Below the pieces are notes generated by a model. The model did not search any database and was not told the DNA's origin. It worked only from the letters and a program-made list of their open reading frames with translations. The translations under genes were made by a program, and so were the position numbers. From contig NZ_CP132204.1 in the NCBI RefSeq assembly GCF_030718995.1, forward strand, positions 2,356,001 through 2,420,000: a DNA stretch of 64,000 nt, written 5' to 3'. Source of the stretch: Arthrobacter oryzae. GTDB lineage: Bacteria; Actinomycetota; Actinomycetes; Actinomycetales; Micrococcaceae. Of the stretch, positions 55,271 through 62,795 are shown in pieces; positions within the stretch are counted from its first letter, which is position 1; every line of letters starts with the position of its first letter.

Positions 55271-56644
55271 TCAGGCGATGGCCTGATCGGCGATGTCCAG
55301 GACGTCGTCGAGGATTGCCAGGCCGGCCTCGATGTCCTGCACGCTGGTGTTGCACGGCGGGACCACGTGGATCCGGTTGAAGTTGGCGAACGGCAGCAGG
55401 CCCTTGGATTTGCACGCCGCGACGATCTCGTTCATCACCGGGCTGGAGCCGCCATAGGGTGCCAGCGGCTCCCGCGTGCTCCGGTCCCTGACGAGCTCGA
55501 TGGCCCAGAACACGCCGGTTCCCCGGACCTCCCCCACTGAGGGGTGCCGTTCGGCGAAGCCGGCCAGTGCAGGACCGATGACGGTTTCGCCCAGGAACGC
55601 GGCATGTTCCACGATGCCCTCGCGTTCCATGGTGTTGATCGTGGCGACGGCGGCTGCCGTGGCCAGCGGGTGTCCGGAGTACGTGAGGCCGCCGGGGTAC
55701 GCGCGCTTCCCGAAGGTCGCGGCGATTTCGGGGCTGATGGCCACACCGCCGAGCGGGACGTAGCCGGAGTTGACGCCTTTGGCGAAGGTCAGCAGATCCG
55801 GAATGACGTCGAAGTGCTCGACCGCGAACCACTTGCCGGTGCGTCCGAAACCGGCCATGACCTCGTCCGCGATGAACACAATGCCGTACTTTGTGCACAG
55901 ATCCCGGACGCCTTGCAGGTAGCCGGGCGGCGGCATGTAGATGCCGGCGGTCCCTGGAACGGATTCCAGGATCAGCGCCGCGATAGTGGCGGGCCCCTCC
56001 AAGCTGATCAGCTGCTCGAGGTGCTCCAGCGCGCGCTGGCTTTCCTCCTCTTGCGTGGTCGAGTGGAACGCCGTGCGGTAGAGGTAGGGCGGGAAGAAGT
56101 GGACGGTGCCCGTGCTGGCGGTGTCGCTGGGCCAGCGGCGGGGGTCGCCGGTGAGGTTGATAGCGAGCTGGGTGCCGCCGTGGTAAGAGCGGTAGGCGGA
56201 GAGGACCTTGTGGCGGCCGGTGTGGAGCCGGGCCATGCGGACGGCGTGTTCGTTGGCGTCCGCGCCGCCGTTGGTGAAGAATATCCGGTCCAGTTCCCCG
56301 GGCGTGCGTTCGGCGATGAGCCGGGCCGCTTCGGACCGGGCGTCATTGGCGTAGCTCGGGGCAATGGTGCACAGCTTTGCTGCCTGCGCCGCGATGGCGG
56401 CGACGACGGCGGGGTGCTGGTGCCCGATGTTGGTGTTGACCAGTTGGGAGGAGAAGTCGAGGTACTTGTTGCCGTCGCCGTCCCACACGTGCGAGCCCTC
56501 GGCCGCGGTGATGACCATCGGATCCAGGAGGTCCTGGGCGGACCAGGAGTGGAAGACGTGCTTGCGGTCCAGTTTGTAGGCGCGGCGGGCCGACCCGGCA
56601 TCATCGGACAGGGGCAGGACGCCGCTTTCAATCGTGGAAGTCAT
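55271..56644 (-). CDS. Class III (omega) aminotransferase
   Basis: This 457-residue PLP enzyme moves an amino group from an omega-amino acid or amine, such as beta-alanine or taurine, to a keto acid. It has the class III signature IVFIADEVMAGFGRTGKWFA and the PLP-lysine in LLTFAKGVNSGYVPLGG near residue 288. It is followed upstream in transcription by mmsA (26 bases), which would oxidise the semialdehyde product. Beta-alanine:pyruvate transaminase is the best guess from context. Confidence 0.88.
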   Translation of the reverse strand: MTSTIESGVLPLSDDAGSARRAYKLDRKHVFHSWSAQDLLDPMVITAAEGSHVWDGDGNKYLDFSSQLVNTNIGHQHPAVVAAIAAQAAKLCTIAPSYANDARSEAARLIAERTPGELDRIFFTNGGADANEHAVRMARLHTGRHKVLSAYRSYHGGTQLAINLTGDPRRWPSDTASTGTVHFFPPYLYRTAFHSTTQEEESQRALEHLEQLISLEGPATIAALILESVPGTAGIYMPPPGYLQGVRDLCTKYGIVFIADEVMAGFGRTGKWFAVEHFDVIPDLLTFAKGVNSGYVPLGGVAISPEIAATFGKRAYPGGLTYSGHPLATAAAVATINTMEREGIVEHAAFLGETVIGPALAGFAERHPSVGEVRGTGVFWAIELVRDRSTREPLAPYGGSSPVMNEIVAACKSKGLLPFANFNRIHVVPPCNTSVQDIEAGLAILDDVLDIADQAIA

Positions 56645-56670
56645 GACTGTTCCTTTCGAAGGAGCGCCGG

Positions 56671-58158
56671 TCAGGCGTTCTGCGGGAAGCCGAGGTTGAT
56701 GCCGCCGTGGCTGGGATCGAGCCAGCGGGACGTGACGGCCTTGCCGCGGGTGAAGAAGCCGACGCCCTCGGTGCCGTGGGCGTGGGTGTCGCCGAACAGT
56801 GAGTTCTTCCAGCCGCCGAACGAGTAGTAGGCCATCGGGACCGGGACAGGGACGTTGATGCCCACCATGCCCACCTCCACTTCGTTCTCGAAGCGGCGGG
56901 CCGCGCCGCCGTCGTTCGTGAAGATCGCGGTGCCGTTGCCGTACGGGTTGCTGTTGATCAGCTCGAGGGCCTGGTCATAGGTGTCCACCCGGACCACGGA
57001 AAGGACCGGGCCGAAGATCTCGTCCTGGTAGATGGACATGTCAGTGGTGACGTTGTCAAAGAGGGTGGGACCTACGAAGAAGCCTTCGCCTTCGGCGTCC
57101 GGGGAGATGGTGCGGCCGTCCACGACGATCGTGGCGCCGGCCGCTTCGCCGGCATCCACGTAGCCGGCAACCTTGTCCCGGTGCTGGGCAGTGACCAGCG
57201 GACCCATGTCACAGCCGCGCAGGCCGTCGCCGGTGCGCAGCGAATTGGCGCGCTGGGCAATCTTGGCCACGAGGTCGTCCGCGATGTCGCCCACGGCAAG
57301 AAGCGCCGAGATCGCCATGCAGCGCTCGCCGGCGGAACCGAAGCCGGCGTTGACCGCAGCGTCCGCCGCGAGGTCCAGGTCGGCGTCGGGCAGCACGATC
57401 ATGTGGTTCTTGGCGCCGCCGAGGGCCTGGACCCGCTTACCGTGGGCAGTGGCTGTCTGGTAGACGTACTTGGCGATCGGCGTGGAACCGACGAAGGAAA
57501 CGGCCTTCACGTCAGGGTGGGTGAGGAGGGCGTCCACGGCCACCTTGTCGCCGTGTAGGACGTTGAAGACGCCGTCCGGCAGCCCGGCTTCCTTCCACAG
57601 TTCGGCCATCCAGTTGACGGCCGTCGGGTCCTTTTCGCTCGGCTTGATGATGACGGTGTTGCCGGCGGCGATGGCGAGGGGGAAGAACCACATGGGGACC
57701 ATGGCCGGGAAGTTGAACGGGCTGATGATGGCCACCGGGCCGAGGGCCTGCCGGACGGAGTGGACATCCACCTTCGTGGAGGCGTTTTCCGTGTAGCTGC
57801 CCTTGAGCAGGTGCGGGATGCCGCAGGCGAACTCGACCACTTCCTGGCCTCGGGTCACTTCGCCCAGGGCATCGTCGAGGACCTTCCCGTGTTCCGAAGT
57901 GATAATCGCGGCCAGCTCGTCCTTGCGGGAGTTGAGCAGCTCCCGGAACGCGAAGAGGACCTGCGTGCGGCGGGCGAGGGACGTGTCGCGCCAGGCCGGG
58001 AAGGCGGCTTTCGCGGCGGCGATGGCGGCGTTGCTGTCCTCGGTGCTGGCCAGTGCCACCTGCGCGGTGACTTTTCCGGTGGCCGGGTTGGTGACGGGCG
58101 CGGTGCGCTCGCCGACCGGGACGTAGCTGCCGTTGATCCAGTGCTCGACGATGTTCAA
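56671..58158 (-). CDS. mmsA: CoA-acylating (methyl)malonate-semialdehyde dehydrogenase
   Basis: This 495-residue aldehyde dehydrogenase converts malonate or methylmalonate semialdehyde and CoA to acetyl- or propionyl-CoA plus CO2. The catalytic Cys is in FGSAGERCMAIS near residue 285, and the GGAKNHMIVLPDA segment has the Asn in place of the usual general-base Glu, a mark of the CoA-dependent MMSDH group. It is the first gene of the operon, divergent from the PucR gene. Confidence 0.94.
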   Translation of the reverse strand: MNIVEHWINGSYVPVGERTAPVTNPATGKVTAQVALASTEDSNAAIAAAKAAFPAWRDTSLARRTQVLFAFRELLNSRKDELAAIITSEHGKVLDDALGEVTRGQEVVEFACGIPHLLKGSYTENASTKVDVHSVRQALGPVAIISPFNFPAMVPMWFFPLAIAAGNTVIIKPSEKDPTAVNWMAELWKEAGLPDGVFNVLHGDKVAVDALLTHPDVKAVSFVGSTPIAKYVYQTATAHGKRVQALGGAKNHMIVLPDADLDLAADAAVNAGFGSAGERCMAISALLAVGDIADDLVAKIAQRANSLRTGDGLRGCDMGPLVTAQHRDKVAGYVDAGEAAGATIVVDGRTISPDAEGEGFFVGPTLFDNVTTDMSIYQDEIFGPVLSVVRVDTYDQALELINSNPYGNGTAIFTNDGGAARRFENEVEVGMVGINVPVPVPMAYYSFGGWKNSLFGDTHAHGTEGVGFFTRGKAVTSRWLDPSHGGINLGFPQNA

Positions 58159-58242
58159 GGAATCTCCTCAGGTGGTGGCTTGTGGTCGCTTCATGCGTTG
58201 CGTCCAGTCTGTCGCCGGCCGACGGCCGCCATAAGGGGCGAT

Positions 58243-58279
58243 GTGTAAAGGAAAACGTGACCGCCGTTACACTATGTAA
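58243..58279. promoter_or_regulatory. mmsA/pucR divergent operator and leaderless promoter
   Basis: Three TGTAA half-sites are seen: GTGTAA (58243), inverted TTACAC (58267) and TGTAA (58275). TTACA and TGTAA also form a palindrome with a 3-base centre. TACACT (58268-58273) could be a -10 box placing the start at the PucR ATG, which lacks a ribosome binding site. The PucR-type protein probably binds here. Confidence 0.45.
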
Positions 58280-59965
58280 ATGCTGCCAACCCTCCGCACG
58301 ATTCTGGGCCTCCCCGTGCTTCGCGCTGCCTCGCCGCAGATCCTCGGCGGCGCAGCCGGCCTCGATGCACCGGTGCGCTGGGTCCACGTCAGCGAGTTGC
58401 TGGACATTTCCAGCCTCCTCTCCGGCGGTGAACTGGTGCTTACCACCGGACTGGAGCTGGAGAAGGAGCCGGACGCCACGGCGTCGTTCATCCGTTCCCT
58501 GGAGGAGTCCTCGGCCGCCGGGCTGATCGTGGAACTGGTGGGGGAGCGGGGCCGCAGCCTGGCGGCGCTGCAGGCGGCGGCGAAGTCATGCACGCTGCCC
58601 GTGACCGTGGTGCAGCGGCGGGTGCGCTTTGTCGAGGTCACCGAGGTGGTGCACCGGATGATCGTGGCGGAGCAGCTCGAACGCGTGGAACGCGCCCGCG
58701 ATGTCCACGAGGCGTTCACGGTCCTCAGCCTGGAGAGCGCAGGCACGGAGCGGGTGGTGGAGCAGGCTGCCGGGATGATCGGAGCGCCGGTGGTGCTGGA
58801 GGACCTGTCCCACCTGGTCCTCGCCTATTCGGCGCAGGGCCTTGCCACCACAGAGCTGCTGCATGACTGGGAGCGCCGTTCCCGGACCACGCCCTCGTCT
58901 GGGAGAACGGTGCGCACCGGGCCGGAGAACTGGCTGCAGGTTCCGGTGGGTGTCCGGGAGCAGCTGTGGGGACGGCTGGTCCTTCCGGTAACCCCGGACG
59001 ACGAGGAGACCGCGGCCATGGTGCTTGAGCGCGCGGCACAGACCCTCGCCATCAACCGGCTCGCCGAACGGGACCGGCGGGAGCTCGGCCAGCAGGCCCA
59101 GGCCGGGCTGCTCAACGCGCTGCGGCACCCGCGGGGGCTCAGCGAAGCGGAAGCCCTGGCGCGCGCCGGCGCCCTGGGGCTGAAACGTTCGCCGCTCTAT
59201 GTGCCGATCGTCTACCGCATGGGCGCGTCCGCGCCGGCTGCAGCAACATCCGATGCCGCACCGTCCCGCGATCCGCTCGCCGGCCAGCAGGAGGAACGCG
59301 CCCTCCTGGAATTACTGTCCAAGGTGGTCAAGTCCACGGCGGGCAGCGCGCTGACCGCCAGCATCCAGTCCGGGTCGGTGGGCATGATCCTCGCCCTCCC
59401 GGCGAAGCAGCTTGAGGACGCCACCCTGCAGCGGCTGGCGGACGCGCTGGCGGTGCAGGCGCGTGACGGTGGTCCGCAAGCAGCAGACGACGACGGCGCC
59501 CGCCGGCGGGGGGCAGCGGCACCGCCCTGGACCATCGGCGTCGGACGCCTGCGGACGTCCCTGCTGGAGGCAGCGGCGGGTATTGATGAGGCTGCCCACG
59601 TCGCCGAAACGGCGGCGACGCTGCGGGGCACTAAACCGTTCTACCGGGCCACCGACGTCCGGCTGCGGGGGCTGCTGGCCCTCCTGCGCAATGATCCGCG
59701 CGTCCAGCAGTTCGTGGAGTCCGAACTGGAAAGCCTGCTGCAGGCCGAGGCCCGGGGGAGCGCCGGGCACCTGGACCTGCTGGGCCAATACCTCGAATCC
59801 GGCGGAAACAAGGCAGCACTCGCACGGAGCGGCTACCTGAGCAGACCCACGTTGTATGCCCGGCTTGCCCGGCTGGAGGAGCTCCTGGCTGTGGACCTTG
59901 ATGACGCCGAATCCCGGACCTCGCTGCACGTCGCCCTCCTGCTGCACCGGCTCCGGATGCCGTGA
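58280..59965 (+). CDS. PucR-family transcriptional regulator
   Basis: This 561-residue regulator has the N-terminal PucR sensory domain (VRWVHVSELLDISSLLSGGELVLTTGL at about residues 32-58), a central GGDEF-like domain, and the C-terminal helix-turn-helix (GGNKAALARSGYLSRPTLYARL). PucR proteins control purine, pyrimidine or amino acid catabolism. It is divergent from mmsA and likely activates the aminotransferase-mmsA operon. The message may be leaderless. Confidence 0.92.
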   Translation: MLPTLRTILGLPVLRAASPQILGGAAGLDAPVRWVHVSELLDISSLLSGGELVLTTGLELEKEPDATASFIRSLEESSAAGLIVELVGERGRSLAALQAAAKSCTLPVTVVQRRVRFVEVTEVVHRMIVAEQLERVERARDVHEAFTVLSLESAGTERVVEQAAGMIGAPVVLEDLSHLVLAYSAQGLATTELLHDWERRSRTTPSSGRTVRTGPENWLQVPVGVREQLWGRLVLPVTPDDEETAAMVLERAAQTLAINRLAERDRRELGQQAQAGLLNALRHPRGLSEAEALARAGALGLKRSPLYVPIVYRMGASAPAAATSDAAPSRDPLAGQQEERALLELLSKVVKSTAGSALTASIQSGSVGMILALPAKQLEDATLQRLADALAVQARDGGPQAADDDGARRRGAAAPPWTIGVGRLRTSLLEAAAGIDEAAHVAETAATLRGTKPFYRATDVRLRGLLALLRNDPRVQQFVESELESLLQAEARGSAGHLDLLGQYLESGGNKAALARSGYLSRPTLYARLARLEELLAVDLDDAESRTSLHVALLLHRLRMP

Positions 59966-60042
59966 TCCCGGCGCCACCCGACCACTCCCGACACTTCCCG
60001 ACCCCGAACGCGGCGCGTGCCGCAGAATGCGAACCTTGACGG

Positions 60043-60960
60043 ATGGCTAAGCCCTTTACCCTGACCCAGCTGCGGTATTTTGCGGTGGTAGCGGAGCTCG
60101 AAAACATGACGGCGGCCGCGGACCGGTTGCTGGTGACCCAGTCCACCCTGTCCACGGCCATGGCCCAGCTTGAAGCGAGCCTGTCCACCCAGCTGTTCGT
60201 GCGCCTGCGGACCAAGGGGCTGCGGCTCACGCCGACCGGCCGGCAGCTTGCCCAGGACATCAAGGTGCTGCTGGAGAACGCGGATTCGCTCTACGAATCC
60301 GCCCGCGGCCTGGCTGCCAGCCTGGTGGGTGAGCTCAAGGTCGGCGTGTTTGCCCCGCTGGCGCCCTTCAGGCTGCCCGCGATCCTCCAGACGTTCGAGG
60401 TGCAGCACCCGGGCGTTGAAGTGTCCTTCCTGGAAGCCGACCTGGCCAGCCTGCAGACGGCCCTGCTTGAAGGCCACTGCGACGTGGCACTGACCTACGG
60501 CCTCGGCCTGGGGCGCGGCTTCACGCACCAGGTGCTGGAACGCGTTCCGCCGCACGTGCTGGTCCATGCCGAGCATCCTGCCGCGGCGCGGCCCGAGAAG
60601 ACCATTTCACTCAAGGAACTCGACGGCGAACCCTCCGTGGTGTTGGACCTGCCGCACAGCCGGGAGTACTTCGAGCAGCTCTATGTCATTGCAGGCGTGG
60701 TGCCAAACGTCCGCCACCGCTTTGCCGGGTATGAGACCGTCCGGTCATTTGTGGCAAAGGGGCACGGATACGCATTGCTGAATCAGCGGCTCCACAGCGA
60801 TATGACCTATTCCGGGGGCAAGGTGGTGGCGTTGACGCTGACGGATAATTTCCCGCCCATCGAGGTGATGCTGGTCCGCCCCGAGGGAGTGCAGCCAACC
60901 CGGCGGGCGCTGGCTTTCGAGGAAACCTGCCTCAGGCTCTATGGGGCGTCCCGCAACTGA
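60043..60960 (+). CDS. LysR-family transcriptional regulator
   Basis: This 305-residue LysR regulator starts with the winged helix (residues 1-60, FAVVAELENMTAAADRLLVTQ) and ends in a periplasmic-binding-like effector domain. ATG 60043 is the only start with a good position. It follows the PucR gene by 77 bases and precedes the MHS transporter on the same strand. Effector unknown; it may sense the substrate of the transporter. Confidence 0.92.
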   Translation: MAKPFTLTQLRYFAVVAELENMTAAADRLLVTQSTLSTAMAQLEASLSTQLFVRLRTKGLRLTPTGRQLAQDIKVLLENADSLYESARGLAASLVGELKVGVFAPLAPFRLPAILQTFEVQHPGVEVSFLEADLASLQTALLEGHCDVALTYGLGLGRGFTHQVLERVPPHVLVHAEHPAAARPEKTISLKELDGEPSVVLDLPHSREYFEQLYVIAGVVPNVRHRFAGYETVRSFVAKGHGYALLNQRLHSDMTYSGGKVVALTLTDNFPPIEVMLVRPEGVQPTRRALAFEETCLRLYGASRN

Positions 60961-61071
60961 CCCTGCATGGCCGGATACGCCGCCTTCGCGCGGCTATATC
61001 TCGCGGCTTCATCCCGTGGCTTTGGCATTGGCAAAATCGATCGATCTCCCAAAAACAATCAATTGGACAGA

Positions 61072-61087
61072 TGTGAACGGGATCACA
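61072..61087. promoter_or_regulatory. Perfect CRP/GlxR palindrome
   Basis: TGTGAACGGGATCACA is a perfect TGTGA-N6-TCACA site. It lies 275 bases before the MHS transporter and about 110 bases after the LysR stop. GlxR/CRP of actinobacteria binds this motif. It implies carbon-source control of the transporter and hydrolase. Confidence 0.75.
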
Positions 61088-61200
61088 CACAGTTGATGCA
61101 ACCGGGTGGATCCGGGGATCCCCCAGCGGCGAAAACCCCGCAAACACGGCTTTGGCCGAAACCCCAAAGCGAGCTGACCATGTTGATCAAAGGAGATTCA

Positions 61201-61350
61201 ATGGTTCCGAATCACACACAATGTGTCCGAAGCATGTCCGGACCGGTGTATCGCAGCAACAGTGCGGCAATGTCCGCGGAAAATTCTTCAAACTCCCGTA
61301 ACGCGGCATCGGGTACCGGAAACACGGCGAACCTAGCGTGGCTCTCATGA
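61201..61350 (+). CDS. 49-residue upstream ORF coupled to the second MHS transporter
   Basis: ATG 61201 has an excellent ribosome binding site (AAAGGAGA, 4 bases upstream) and opens 49 codons whose TGA (61348-61350) overlaps the transporter ATG as ATGA. The Ser/Asn-rich product has no membrane segment, and its third-position GC is lower than in neighbours. It may be a leader peptide for translational coupling. The open frame continues upstream to 60967, but without start signals. Confidence 0.5.
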   Translation: MVPNHTQCVRSMSGPVYRSNSAAMSAENSSNSRNAASGTGNTANLAWLS

Positions 61351-62753
61351 CCATCAACGACATCAAGAACCAGCCGCAGCCGGCCGCGGAGCCGGGCCCC
61401 AACACATCCTCTGTGGGCCCCGCCGGCCCCGGCACTGCAACCCTCGAGAAGGACACCGCCCGCCTCGGAACCGGGCAGCCAGGCACCACCAAGATGCAGA
61501 AGCGCGTTCTGCTGGGCGGAAGCATCGGCCAGTTCATCGAGTTCTACGACTTCACCCTCTACGGCCTTACCGCCGTGATTTTCTCGCAGCTGTTCTTCCC
61601 CGGCAGCAACCCCGTCGCTGCCCTGCTGGCCACCTTCGCCACGTTCGGCGTCGCCTTCGTGGTCCGGCCCATCGGCGGCCTGTTCTTCGGCGCCCTCGGC
61701 GACAGGATCGGCCGCCGCCGCGTCCTGACCATTACCCTGGTTGCCATCGGCGGCGCCACCGCCCTGATGGGACTCCTGCCCACCTACGGCCAGATCGGCG
61801 CCTGGGCTCCTGCCCTGCTGGTGCTCTGCCGCCTCGTCCAGGGCTTCTCCGCCGGTGGCGAATCCGTGGGTGCGCCGTCCTTCGTCTTCGAGCACGCCCC
61901 GGTCAACAAGCGCGGATTCTGGCTCAACATCACCATCGCCGCCACCGCGCTGCCCTCCGTGGTTGCCGGCACCATGATCCTGGTCCTCAGCCAGTCGATG
62001 CCCAACGAAGCTTTCATGGCGTGGGGCTGGCGCCTGCCGTTCCTCCTCGCGCTGCCGCTGGCACTCTTCGGCGTCTGGATCCGCAGCCGCACGGTGGAAA
62101 GCGACTCGTTCAACGAAGCGAAGGCAGCACGGACCAAGGAATTCAGCCCTGTCCGCGAGGCCTTCCGCGAGAACCGCCTCCGCATGGTCCAGGTCATCTT
62201 TGTGATGGGCCTGACAGCCATGGGCTTCTACTTCCTCTCGGCCTACTTCGTCTCCTACGTGCAGACCACCGGCCACCTCAGCCGCGAACAATCGCTCATG
62301 GTGAACGCCGCAGCACTGGCCCTCTACGCCATCCTCCTTCCGATCGGCGGCCGCCTCGGGGACCGCTTCGGCCGCAAGCCGATGCTCATCGTCGGCTCCC
62401 TCGCCCTCGCCATTCTGTCCGTGCCGAGCTTCATGCTGGTGACCAGCGGCAGCCTGCCCCTGGCCCTGCTGGGACAGTCCCTGTTCGTGGTGGCGCTCTG
62501 CATCTACGGCGGCGGTTGCTACACCTTCTTCGTCGAGATCTTCACCACCCGCACCCGCTTTACCTCGGCAGCCATCAGCTACAACGGCGCCTACGCCCTC
62601 TTCGGCGGCACCGCACCGTTCATCGGCACCGCCCTCGTCGGAGGAACCGGAGTGCCGCACGCGCCGGGCTTCTACATGGCGGCCGCAGCCGTCGTCGTAC
62701 TCCTCCTGGTGCTGTTCACCAAGGTGCCCGAAACCCGCGGACGCATGGGCTAA
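61347..62753 (+). CDS. MFS transporter, MHS family
   Basis: This 468-residue, 12-TM symporter has the MHS motif GQFIEFYDFTLYG, the loop motif GALGDRIGRRRVL and RLVQGFSAGGESVGAPSFV. Relatives carry alpha-ketoglutarate, proline/betaine or aromatic acids; the hydrolase downstream suggests an N-carbamoyl or amide compound. ATG 61347 overlaps the upstream ORF stop; GTG 61338 is possible. The gap to the hydrolase is 42 bases, so they likely form an operon. Confidence 0.9.
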   Translation: MTINDIKNQPQPAAEPGPNTSSVGPAGPGTATLEKDTARLGTGQPGTTKMQKRVLLGGSIGQFIEFYDFTLYGLTAVIFSQLFFPGSNPVAALLATFATFGVAFVVRPIGGLFFGALGDRIGRRRVLTITLVAIGGATALMGLLPTYGQIGAWAPALLVLCRLVQGFSAGGESVGAPSFVFEHAPVNKRGFWLNITIAATALPSVVAGTMILVLSQSMPNEAFMAWGWRLPFLLALPLALFGVWIRSRTVESDSFNEAKAARTKEFSPVREAFRENRLRMVQVIFVMGLTAMGFYFLSAYFVSYVQTTGHLSREQSLMVNAAALALYAILLPIGGRLGDRFGRKPMLIVGSLALAILSVPSFMLVTSGSLPLALLGQSLFVVALCIYGGGCYTFFVEIFTTRTRFTSAAISYNGAYALFGGTAPFIGTALVGGTGVPHAPGFYMAAAAVVVLLLVLFTKVPETRGRMG

Positions 62754-62795
62754 GCCCCACCCGCCCTCTTCACAGCAATACACAAAGGACTTCCC

